Part shown: in pieces, positions 36,321-46,404 of the stretch | Layout of the letters: each line of letters opens with the position of its first letter | Position numbering within the stretch: the stretch's first letter is position 1 | Source of the DNA: Agrypnia vestita | Lineage: Eukaryota; Arthropoda; Insecta; Trichoptera; Phryganeidae | Assembly: GCA_016648135.1 (NCBI GenBank) | Contig: JADDOH010001561.1 | Coordinates: forward strand, 248,001-312,000 | DNA length: 64,000 bases | Reading direction: 5' to 3' | Program-made: the position numbers and the translations under genes | Notes under the pieces: generated by a model | Databases searched by the model: none | Seen by the model: the letters and a program-made list of their open reading frames with translations, nothing else | What the model was told of the DNA's origin: nothing

Positions 36321-37497
36321 GGCTCCTCTTCTTCGCCTTTCAGCTCGGTCCTACTCCTAACTGAGTTTACGCCTTGTTAGAGGCAAACAAGCTATCTATC
36401 TACGTCGGGTGAAGGCTCTACGGTTTTTAACGTAGTATTTCCAAACACCCTCGCTTTATTCAAGACCTCCCCAGTTCACGTTGTGTAATTTTTTGTTTCG
36501 AACTATAGGGGATGAATTGGTTTTGTGGTAACCCTAACGCAAGCTAAATTTAAATTAAATACTGGGGTATGAAGTTCGTGAATGTTCATGGAAAACGCAA
36601 ACAAAACTACCTAGCACGTCAATTAAGCCCTACGGTGCAATTGCTAAACATACTATGTTCCGCGTACACATACATTTACACATTCCTTCTACAAACCCCT
36701 TATCCATTAGAACCCAACGTACCACTAGAATGAGACATAGGGCCAGATACAGGTAACGGAACTTAGGCCGGCTAGTAAATAAACGTAACAATGTAATTGA
36801 TATAAAGATAATGCAGATTAAATATAAAAGATCGTCGGGAATAAGCACAGCGAGATAGCGGCGGAAGATAAAATTATTAATCAGCGAGGGCGTCGAAGAC
36901 GGAATCATCCATAGGAGCGGCTACGAAGGACTCGAGGGCTTTCAGGGGATCTATGTACTCTATATGTGCATGCGCATGTGATAACGGCACGTCACTAACC
37001 TTTCCAGTGGATGGCGGTCGATCCCATACAGGTAGGACAATGGGGGCTCGAGCGGAGAGGGCATGGAAGCAGAGGATCGCGCACTCTGGAAGCGCAGCTA
37101 CACCAGATGCAGTGGTTTCAGTCCGTAGGAATGATAGGTAAATAATATAGGGCCACGGAACATAGTATGTTTAGCAATTGCACCGTAGGGCTTAATTGAC
37201 GTGCTAGGTAGTTTTGTTTGCGTTTTCCATGAACATTCACGAACTTCATACCCCAGTATTTAATTTAAATTTAGCTTGCGTTAGGGTTACCACAAAACCA
37301 ATTCATCCCCTATAGTTCGAAACAAAAAATTACACAACGTGAACTGGGGAGGTCTTGAATAGAGCGAGGGTGTTTGGAAATACTACGTTAAAAACCGTAG
37401 AGCCTTCACCCGACGTAGATAGATAGCTTGTTTGCCTCTAACAAGGCGTAAACTCAGTTAGGAGTAGGATCGAGCTGTAAGGCGAAGAAGAGGAGCC
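36321..37497. repeat. Near-perfect 342-bp inverted repeat with 493-bp spacer
   Basis: The arms 36321-36662 and 37156-37497 are reverse complements with about three mismatches noticed (for example TTTCAGCTCGG against TTACAGCTCGA). Just outside, TGTGTT and ATCACA extend the ends to TGTGTTGGCTCC and GGAGCCATCACA, so the unit 36315-37502 has TG...CA borders. The spacer has small open frames on both strands without family resemblance. Either an LTR-like unit with very long inverted ends or a foldback transposon. Confidence 0.85.
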
Positions 37498-37502
37498 ATC
37501 AC

Positions 37503-38399
37503 AACCTTTTCTTTACTATATTTGTTATCTGTCTGTATTCTGTATATTTTCTTATATTTTTTGCCTGCATTGTTCTGTCTTGAAGATATAAATTATCTGC
37601 TGTATGTATACAAGAAAACGACAAACTTGCATAAGATTGTCAGCAATTTAAATTGTTGACAATCAAATGGAAATGTCTGTTCACCTCCATATTTAACAAT
37701 CAAAATATCAACAACTTCTCGACTACCTAGAGCTCTCAAACTTTCAGTATGCATGTGTTTCCTATGACAACACATGTTAAAAATCATATTCAGTTATTTC
37801 CAACATGAGCTGTTTGATGTTCCAAAATATATAAATAGATTTTATATTTCGTATGGAGATAAAAGAGGAATTAAAACACAAAGAAATTTTGAAGTTTCTA
37901 TTCAAGATAAGTATTCTTCATAGAAAAAATATTTACTCAAATGAGTGTCTCTTTTTGCAATATTTTGTTACAAGATGATAAAATTTCAGAAATTAAGTAT
38001 ACATACAACACCAACACCTTATAAAACTTATAAAGTTATGTTACAATAAAATAAATAATACTTATATCTGTATTTTTGATATTCATAAATAAAAATATTG
38101 AAATTGTTTATTGGGCAATTTTTATGTATTCAATAGTACATATAAAGGTGCTTATATTTTTCTTTATAATCAAACTGTTATAAAAATTTCATTTAAAATT
38201 ATGACACATTTATAGTGATAAAATCAGCTCACTAAGGTTATCTAAAATTCCAAGATAATCTAATTAAAGATACCATCTGAACGGAGATAACCATAACTCG
38301 TGAGAAAAAATAATTTTGTAGTGAGAAATTTATTACACGTGTGATAAATTTACTTTATAATAAAAAAAATAATTGAACTTTGGGTCGCTAGGCTATTTT
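37503..38399. other. AT-rich intergenic DNA
   Basis: The composition returns to AT-rich right after the inverted repeat. Nothing recognised. Confidence 0.4.
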
Positions 38400-38572
38400 G
38401 AACAATATATCACGCTACGAGGTCAAATTACTGTAGCGAAACGTATCACGAAAATACACTGGTTTGAGAAAATCACAAAGATATATTGTGACCTCACCGG
38501 GAAGGGAACCTGGTACCACGTGCCACCGGTATGAGATGTCAATGCATAGACCACTGAGTTTATTACACGGGT
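38400..38572 (-). mobile_element. tRNA-derived SINE, second member
   Basis: On the minus strand: CAGTGGTCTATGCATTG (A-box side), AGGTTCCCTTCCCGG (B-box side), then GTGAGGTCACAATATATCTT and TGATTTTCTCAAA. The body after the tRNA part matches the SINE at 24655-24800. Confidence 0.55.
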
Positions 38573-38680
38573 TGTAATTAATTAAATGGGTCGTAAAACT
38601 TAAATATACACAACTTACAAAATGTTGATAGATGTGGCAGTCTTTCATGGACGGAAATGGTGAACTTGACATTGTGTGAG

Positions 38681-38915
38681 GTGATCGCTTAAGCCAGCCG
38701 TACGATATATCGTAAGCCCTTTAAACACTCAAAACTTCCATACCTACTTTCCCATTAAAAAACATAATTTCGTCTCTATGAGAAAGGTTGTATAAAAGTG
38801 ATCACTTGAGCCAGCCGTATGATAGGTCGTAAGCCCTATGAATACCCAAAAAGACTTCCATACCTATTTTTCCATATAAAATATAGCTATGTCTCTATGA
38901 GACATCTATAAAATA
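38681..38915. repeat. 118-bp tandem duplication, dispersed family
   Basis: GTGATC(G/A)CTT(A/G)AGCCAGCCGTA starts units at 38681 and 38799. Each unit ends with a CTCTATGAGA stretch. A third, more diverged unit lies at 63434-63552. Confidence 0.7.
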
Positions 38916-39830
38916 ACACGTTTCGTAAGAGGTAAATACGTGTCACAATGTAATCCAAGTGCTGATAAAATCTTCATAAAATTATTGTTATGATGTGGTG
39001 AAACGCATGCCGCGTGGTCTAGCGGGAAGTTGTATGTTTATTGACAACACATTTTTCGTAGTAGTACATTAAGTTAGGTTAGTTTACTATTTATAAGAAT
39101 ACTTATAAAATATATATGTTATGTAAATATTTAAATATTATCAAATAAAGATAATACGATAAATAAACACAGAAATTCATTCATACTACATATATTACTA
39201 CGGGTATAATATACCGACATATTATTTAAGTGTGTGAGGTAAAAAAAATAAATAGGTCTTATCACATGCTTACCTGCAGTTTAACGATCATTTAATTGAA
39301 TTAAATATATGACACTAATAACATTTTCGTATTTCTTCACATTGAGTGTTGAAATTTATCTTATTTATTAAAATTAGATTTTTAAATTGTTGTTTTCTAA
39401 AATTATTTCATCGTTTATATTACTTATAATTGATTCATAATTCATTGAGAACTAGCTGTTACACATCAAAAATGACTTGCTTTTACATGTCGGTTCCTAA
39501 AAAGTAAGTTTGCAAAATTTGGGTAAAATATGTTAAACGGTGTAGAGTTGTGTAGAAAATGTATAGTGGGGAGAGATTAGGGTAAAGAAGGAGGGGAGAA
39601 TTTTTTCATTGTTTAAAAAAATAAAATTACAAAATAAATCTTTAAAAATTAAACATTTTTTTATTAGGTTACCAGCTAATGAATCGTGCTTAGACAATGG
39701 GGCAAAGGGGATGGAGGGAAAATTCGTGCTTTTTAAAGATAAGTTAAAAAAATTGAAACACAAAAAATTTAAAATATAAGTCAGACAAAAAGACAACGAA
39801 ATTATTATTATAAATAATCGAAATAAACTT

Positions 39831-40009
39831 TGTTTTCACCACTTTTTTATTGAAAATATCAACACGTTTCAGAGCCCATGGCCCCTTCGCCAGGATACAA
39901 TTGTACAGTAATAAAATTAATTTTAAAAATCAGTATACAATTGTATCCTAACGAAGGGGCCATGAACTCTGAAACATGTTGATATTTTTAATAAAAAAGT
40001 GGAGAAAAC
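39831..40009. mobile_element. Inverted pair of Penelope-like ends (family A)
   Basis: The arms 39831-39904 and 39935-40009 are inverted copies. Each carries GAAGGGGCCATG...CTCTGAAAC and a GTTGATATTTT tail, with hammerhead-like cores at 39858-39896 (minus) and 39945-39983 (plus). Both cores have a substitution in the CTGANGA box (CTGGCGA and CTAACGA), so both are probably dead. Sequence beyond the right arm (CACCAAAAAAATTGCTG) is shared with 51030-51050. Confidence 0.65.
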
Positions 40010-40748
40010 GTTTTTTTCTATTATTTATATGGATAATGTCACCAAAAAAATTGCTGTGTTTGAAGAAGAAAAAATAAGTATTATCGGGATAATATATACC
40101 TGCACATATGTTGCTTTCTACTAAATATTATCTTTTCATGTTATTGCTTTGAATATAAATTTTACTTACATATAATAAAGTACGTTTAAAAATTAAGTAC
40201 CCACTTGATAAGTTATTGGAATTTGCATAAAATGATTGTAAGTTGATTTTACTCTTACTACAGACATGCGACCACTATCAGACACCCACGTTTTGGGCGT
40301 TGTTTTTAAAATAATAAATATATTCAAAATAGGTCATAAAGTATTTATTGAAAAAAATACAAAATAATTATATTAAAAAGTTTTAATAAATGTATACATT
40401 TATATCCAACTGTTTAAAAGACATAGTATGTAAAGTAACTAAAGATCATTTATTGATAAGGCAAGTACTTTATGTCGTAACATTATTATTTTGATGAACA
40501 ATTACCTATTTTTATTTTAATACTCAAGTTTCGAGAGAAACAGAATCTCTCATCGAAAAGTGAAGTATCAAAGTTTTGAGAGAAGCAGACCCTCTCATTA
40601 TCAGGTGAAATCAATAAATTATTTATTTAGTTAGTTATTTATTACACCTAATCTAATAAGTAAACTTTATACATAGAAGTACTAAATATACCTCAACGTA
40701 TGTATAGAAAATTTTTATTTTGTGTCAATAAAATTGATTTAAGCATTT

Positions 40749-42623
40749 TTATAGTTTCTTTACGGTTTGTTCATTGAAAATACTTTCCTTCGAAGGCTTC
40801 GTAGAATACACATCCAACTTATCGAAAATAATTCCGTGCATTCCCCATCCCTTTAATGTATTAATAGTGTCTTTGTTGTTGTTGTCTTCTCCCCAGCAGA
40901 AGTGCACCAGACCAGCATCACTGACCAGCTTCACCTGGCTCGGGTCTCTCAACAGGTCTTCGGTGTGGACAACGATTCCCAACAAACTGGCACTTTGCGC
41001 AACCCTTATTGCGGCAGGAATACTATTGCACCTAGCATCGTCGATTTCATCATATTTTTTCGTCACGCCTTGAGTGAGGAACATCGTGGGATACAAATTC
41101 TGCTTCAGTCTTAACGCGGTGCAAACGTCAGGGTCGAAGCACGAAAAAAATATTTTTCTACTCCCCCCAAATCTGAGGGCAATCTCAATTATCTTGTCCA
41201 GGTACAGATTAATATCCATTGGATGATCGAGATCTGTCTTTCCATAAATATTCGTCATCGGCCATTTAATTTCAATGTTGAATCCCAGAAGAGGGTCAAT
41301 TACTTTGAGAATTTCTAAAAGAGTAGGAAACGGTCTCGGTACATCTTCATCGAAATCAAAAACCATTCCGTTAGATTCAGCGACGTGGTATATTTTTAAA
41401 TCTTGCAGATGTTGAAAATGTAAGTTTTGCATCGGCATCTTTATCATTTCTTTGTGAACATCTCCGTTCTTCTGCGTCGTGGCTATGCACAAATTGAAGT
41501 CGTGGTACAAAACGGGAACTAGATCCTTGCTCAGTTGAATATCAAACTCCACCATGTCTGCGCCACTTTCACCTGCCTTCTTCAGGGATGCTACAGTATT
41601 TTCTCGTAGTTTTTTCTCTTCCCAAACTTTAAAACTGGATCCCATACCGCGATGGCCAACTTCCAGACCTTTCCAGGAATCCTTCCAGTGACTGGAGTAG
41701 CTTAATTTCATGTCACAGAGTGCCTCTGTCATTGGTTTTACGATGACATACTCAGCATCTATATAACCGATCGGACAACGACTTACAGTGCACATGATAG
41801 GGATTTTCAACTTGCCCTTGGAATTCTGCAAGCTCGTTTTTGGTACATATCCGTGTGCAACTTGGCCAAATGTGTCATCAGACTCCGACATCTTCAAAAA
41901 CATGTGAACAACGTAAGTCTTCACATTTTCACTTGCTTCTGTGATATTAAAAATCAAATAATCGTCATTCTGATAAAGGCAACCAAAATCCGGTTGAGGT
42001 TTGAAAGCTGCATTGTCTGTATTTATTTTTGCAACTTCGGTTATTACTTTGTCAGCTTCTTCAATGTCACATTTGCTTGTTGAACAGCTAAATGAGACAT
42101 CCACTGGTGTGATTTTGATGAAAACACCTGTTTTTAGTATATCGGTCTTAATAGGATTTCCAAATAGTTTAAATTGAACAATATTTCCTGCAGATACCCA
42201 GCCTTTATCTACTTTCTGAACTCCATTGTACAGTCCAAAAACGTCTGATTCGGTTGTAATTTGAGATGAAATTTTGATATCGCGCGGGGTGATATTGGTC
42301 TCCCAGCATCTCACGACAACATTCTTTGATGCCGAATCCACAATGCAGATGCAGTATCTAAACAGCACATCAATATCTGATGGTATTTGAACAGTTTTTG
42401 ACCATATTTTGGAGTTTTCTTCTTTGCTTAACAATATCACATTTTTACTCTTCCACGATCCCAATTCAACACAATCACCTGTTACGCAAACGACTTCAGA
42501 CTTGTGCAAGTCTGGCACTTCGACTCTGAATGTCCAATCTCGCAGACCTTCAATTTTGTGAACTTCTTGAGGTTTATTTACAATATTGCGTTTATTTCTA
42601 CAACAATGCGGCTTCGACTCCAT
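40749..42623 (-). CDS. Gpcpd1: GPCPD1-like glycerophosphocholine phosphodiesterase
   Basis: A single 624-codon exon on the minus strand. GPCPD1/GDE5 proteins hydrolyse glycerophosphocholine to glycerol-3-phosphate and choline in the cytosol. Seen: an N-terminal CBM20-type domain at about residues 28-115 (WTFRVEVPDL, CVELGSW, IPSDIDVLFRYCI) and a C-terminal GDPD domain with HRG 324-326, E359, D361 (MVEFDIQL) and H374 (VLYHDF), the expected catalytic set. Length is close to the human protein (672). The start is the ATG at 42623: the frame is open 15 codons further, but that start would be TTG, and the paralogue also begins MESKPHCC. The gene has no introns, unlike most animal GPCPD1 genes as I know them, which suggests a retrogene or extensive intron loss. 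A TATA/GATA element lies 60-100 bp upstream. Expected to be functional. Confidence 0.9.
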   Translation of the reverse strand: MESKPHCCRNKRNIVNKPQEVHKIEGLRDWTFRVEVPDLHKSEVVCVTGDCVELGSWKSKNVILLSKEENSKIWSKTVQIPSDIDVLFRYCICIVDSASKNVVVRCWETNITPRDIKISSQITTESDVFGLYNGVQKVDKGWVSAGNIVQFKLFGNPIKTDILKTGVFIKITPVDVSFSCSTSKCDIEEADKVITEVAKINTDNAAFKPQPDFGCLYQNDDYLIFNITEASENVKTYVVHMFLKMSESDDTFGQVAHGYVPKTSLQNSKGKLKIPIMCTVSRCPIGYIDAEYVIVKPMTEALCDMKLSYSSHWKDSWKGLEVGHRGMGSSFKVWEEKKLRENTVASLKKAGESGADMVEFDIQLSKDLVPVLYHDFNLCIATTQKNGDVHKEMIKMPMQNLHFQHLQDLKIYHVAESNGMVFDFDEDVPRPFPTLLEILKVIDPLLGFNIEIKWPMTNIYGKTDLDHPMDINLYLDKIIEIALRFGGSRKIFFSCFDPDVCTALRLKQNLYPTMFLTQGVTKKYDEIDDARCNSIPAAIRVAQSASLLGIVVHTEDLLRDPSQVKLVSDAGLVHFCWGEDNNNKDTINTLKGWGMHGIIFDKLDVYSTKPSKESIFNEQTVKKL

Positions 42624-42680
42624 TGTGACAGATAAAGTAATACTACGAATATTTTTCGGTTGCCGCAAATTTATACAAAA

Positions 42681-42720
42681 GATAACGGAATCTGTATCTT
42701 GTCTTATCTATTATAAATAT
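42681..42720 (-). promoter_or_regulatory. GPCPD1 core promoter with TATA box and GATA sites
   Basis: On the minus strand: ATATTTATAATAGATAAGAC, then a TACAGATTCC start-like sequence about 27 bases after the TATA-like motif and about 70 bases before the ATG, then GTTATC. AGATAAG is a GATA-factor site and TTATC another. The same order (ATATTTATAAAAGATAAGAC ... TACAGTTTCC ... GTTATCC) is kept in the duplicate at 55900-55945 although the surroundings have diverged. GATA sites close to the start are common in insect gut genes; tissue is an inference. Confidence 0.55.
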
Positions 42721-43829
42721 ACACCGAAGATTAAAAACAATAACGAAATTACCACAAGTAGACATTAAGCAAATAAACATTTGTTGACTATTTTTATTAT
42801 TTCGCCGGTGTACGTAGGTCACTGTAGAACACTGTAGGTCATCTTAGGTCATTATGTTATTGTTTTCTATTCGAAATTTCATAAAAAAAATTAATGTTAT
42901 GACCGCAAACCACTAAAAAATTTTCACAAATTTATAGGTACACAATCTGGGTCCAATACATTTGATTTTTTAAAAAAATAAAATTAAGAGCTTATTAATT
43001 TTTAAACAATTATGAATAGTTCAAACTAAATTGTCTTAAAATGTATGATATCTTAGTAAATAAGTCGCTTTTTAATACAAAAACATGTTTTTACTTGTTT
43101 GGAATGAAATTAAAAAAATTAATAACTTCTTTTGTAAACAATTACGTTTTGTTGATTTGGGGATTTATTTATGCCATAATATTTTATTATTTTTGTATAT
43201 TTGGTCACAAAGTGATTATATTATTTTAAAATGGTCTAAACAGCATTATGCACCAAGGGCTTTCTTTTGTTTTACATGATTTAGATCAATCTTGCCGAAA
43301 TTCGACCTTTTATGTCGGCAAACGTGAAAAATAGGTGTATATTAATCTGTTGGCAACAAATATGACGTATGCCGAAAGTTCGACGATGTCACTGAGATTG
43401 CTAAACAACATGAATAAACAAAGAAAATGTAAAATGAATGTTCATAATTGGCAAGTAAATATCAGAAAGTGTTTTTTCTTTCTCTTGTAAAAATTTGTAT
43501 ATGCATATCGATCCTTTTTGTAGGGAAGCCTTCTAATGTGTCTTAAATATTCAACCGCTGTGAACCAATCCCCCTCCTTAAATATAAATTTAGTTAATCT
43601 CTGTACAATTGTACGCTGAGTGTGGAATATTATTTGATAATTAATATAAGACACTAATTAGTTTTAACTAATCCATATCATCAATAGATAATCAGTAGAT
43701 GGTAATCAATTTTTTTAACATATTTACGGCCCAATATGTCATACCGTAGTTGGAGAATGGAAGAGGTCAAATAACCTAGAATTTAGAGAATAAAAGGTAC
43801 ATATTCTACCCCAGGTATCTTGAGGAAAT
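42721..43829. other. Upstream flank of GPCPD1 copy 1
   Basis: AT-rich; it is matched over most of its length by 55950-56930. No gene. GTAGGTCACTGTAG-type short repeats occur near 42815. Confidence 0.4.
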
Positions 43830-44105
43830 TGAAAGCAATGAGGTTTCAGTGGGAGGAATGTATAGCCAGAACAGATGAGTCCGGTAACATGCACAAAACC
43901 GTCATCCAAAAGCCAACAGGATTTAGACCGAGGGGAAGACAAAGATATTGACGTTCGGAGGTATTAAGACAGCTCTGCAAGAGGTGGAGAGCGCCCAGCA
44001 GAGTAGATAAGGCAATGTCAAGGGAAGAATGTAGCTCTATTGTCACTGCTAACAAGTACTTCTGAGTCTCGTGCACTACAGTGACTAAATGACTGCACTA
44101 AAGAA
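43830..44105 (+). pseudogene. LINE ORF2 C-terminal remnant
   Basis: Reading the plus strand gives MRFQWEECIART, then GFRPRGRQRY, LRQLCKRWRAPSRVDKA and a terminal stop region. The PRGRxRxRW pattern followed by a W/A/DR segment is the C-terminal tail of RTE-type reverse transcriptase proteins. It has several stops. The duplicate region at 56930-57040 keeps only its beginning. Confidence 0.45.
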
Positions 44106-44940
44106 GAAAGAAGACGAAGAATCTAAATTTTTACAAAAATTTCTTAGACAATTATTCCACAGGCTCATTTTTCTTGAATTATTGTTTCGAGAGGCTAACT
44201 GCGCATTATCGAAGTCTCTTGAACGGTCCACATGTATCTAGAATCAACTAGGATAATATCATAATCACTAGAAATATGGAGATACTAGTCGAAGTTCTCG
44301 AGCAGTCGCGAAATTTAGTTCAAATAATTTTTTTATCAAAATAGGGTTCCGCCAAGAAAAGTATGATTAATTAGGCTTCCGTGGCAAAAGAAAATGGGAA
44401 CATTTGGTTCAGGATTAAGTTAAAAATAAGACTGTGAGGGGAAACGAAGGATGCATTGTTTTTAAAGCCTCTAAAAAAAATGTTTCCATGTAATTTAGGC
44501 TCGAGTGGTTGGGATGTCCAGGGGGGGACGGGGACTTGGCCTATATTTACCACCAGGTCCTTAAAAATATTAATGCATAATTCGGTAGTACATATTAGCA
44601 TTGAAAATATATGAGGGGGAAAGGAAGAAGTAAAGGGGGAGGGTGGGAATTTCGCCTACATTACCCGACGGGTCTTGAAGAATAAACGGATAAATAAACA
44701 ATGTAGATTTGTACATATATCAGGTGGGGGGGTGGTGTAAAAGAGAAGGGGAAAATTTTGTCCTTGTTACCGCCGGATCCTAAAGAATGAGTATGCAAAA
44801 TTTGGGTCAGATCAATCAAACGCTATAGATTTGTACAGAAATTGAAAATATATCACAGGGAGGGGCGGAGTAAAGTAAAATTTGGGTCAGATCAGTCAAA
44901 CGGTACAGATTTGCATTGAAAATACCTCACTCACTTAATA
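44106..44940. other. Intergenic DNA with GGGGGA-rich low-complexity stretches
   Basis: GGGGGAGGG, GGGGGGACGGGG and AAATTTGGGTCAGATCA(A/G)TCAAACG (twice, 44801 and 44880) give short internal repeats. No gene. Confidence 0.4.
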
Positions 44941-44949
44941 AAAAATGCA

Positions 44950-45045
44950 AATTTTGATATTGCATATCTCCACAACCATGGTTGCTTGAATATTTTCAAT
45001 ACATTGCCAAGGCAAGAATCAACTTGTAAAATTTTTGCTACCAGT
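44950..45045. repeat. Half copy of the 9602-9802 foldback family
   Basis: TGCATATCTCCACAACCATG, GGTTGCTTGAATATTTTCAA and CAAGGCAAGAATC match one arm of the element at 9602-9802. The other arm is missing, replaced by the TA microsatellite. Confidence 0.55.
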
Positions 45046-45049
45046 ATAG

Positions 45050-45210
45050 AATATATAATATATATATATTAATATATATATATATTATCTATATCTTATA
45101 TATATATATATATATATATATATCTATATCTATATATATATATATTAATATTATATATATATAATATATCTATACTATATAATATATATTATATATATAT
45201 ATATAGACCT
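45050..45210. repeat. (TA)n microsatellite
   Basis: About 150 bp of near-pure TA with a few TCTATA interruptions. Confidence 0.9.
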
Positions 45211-46404
45211 GTATACATGAAATACAATTTTAATCGTAAAAACATAAAATGCAATAATGTAAATAAAAAAAATGAAATGCAGTGGAATAAGAAACCAAAA
45301 TAAGAGAAGAATAAAATTGTACTAGATATGTGGCATATAAAAGCAAATGTAGCAATATCCAAAATATTAAAAAAAATATTTGGAATGCAGTCATGTCAGT
45401 CAGTCATGTTTCCTGTAAATTTATAGGCTGTAGATGGCACCAGTATTAGTGTAATTATTGATAGCGAATAAGTTGAACTTTACAACTCGACTCATAGAAT
45501 GCGTTAGTTTCGCTCGCAACTGATACATGAAACAGGGCGACGATTTGATTACATTAAACTGAAGACTTCTGCGAACGTGAGACGCCCAGTAGGGACATGA
45601 TATCGAATAGATAGTATCGATACTGTACTCATGAGTAGTATCGGAAAAAAAGTATCGCACTTGTAAAAGTATCAAAACAAAAGTATCGAGTACATTTCTT
45701 CGGGCCTGATTTACAGCTTTGACCGGGCTAACTATGTATTAACCCCCCCCCCCCCCAGATCAGAATTTTCAAATTTAAGTATCTATTTTAGTTAGAAAAG
45801 GTTAAAGGATGTTAACGTCAGTGAAATGAAAAAAGAAACAATCAAATTTAAGTACATATAATCAATAATAAAAAAAGACCTGTAAATTCACAAATTGCTA
45901 TCTTAGGTACTCATAAAAAAAGTGTAATGTTTTTTATGAATATAATCAACTGAAAAACTAAAGTGGGTAATTAAATAAGCAATTGAAACACAAACTACAT
46001 TTTTTTCTTTACTTTGTTTTTTGGCAGGACAGTCGAGACATTTTAGTGTATTAAATTATTTATTTATTACTTTACCAGTTATGAACATTATTTTTTCTTA
46101 TCACTTTTCTAGACATCGAGTCTCGGAGGCTTCTGAGTTGACATAGGATTTTTTTGGAACAAAACACTATGTTAATTTTAAAGCCTAATAGATTTACGAC
46201 AATGAAAAAATGTAATATTATAATCAACATTTTAATCATAAATATATAAATCTGTAACAATTTACAAGTATGGCACTTTTCAGATTTTGTTTCAATGTTT
46301 ATTCATGTTTCAAATTTTGTTGTTGGTGTTAACCTTGACAAAATATTGCCAAATTTCACTCTTACTAGGCGACATTCCTCTAATTATGACTCAACTATAT
46401 ACAG

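Larger units (their letters stand above)
40140..43890. repeat. Segmental duplication, copy 1
   Basis: Similarity to 52690-57040 runs from the 3' flank (CATGCGACCAC near 40265; CGTGCGACCAC near 52900) through the whole GPCPD1 gene, its promoter and the upstream region (GACGATGTCACTGAGATTGC near 43382) to the decayed LINE at 43830. Flanks have many substitutions and indels; the coding part is much closer. Confidence 0.75.

Noticed and set aside
36953..37141. A gene in the spacer of the 342-bp inverted repeat
   Set aside because: Short frames on both strands with no motif; likely non-coding.
42624..42668. An upstream start for GPCPD1 adding 15 residues
   Set aside because: The codon at 42668 is TTG, not ATG, and the paralogue at 55838 begins at the same MESKPHCC methionine.
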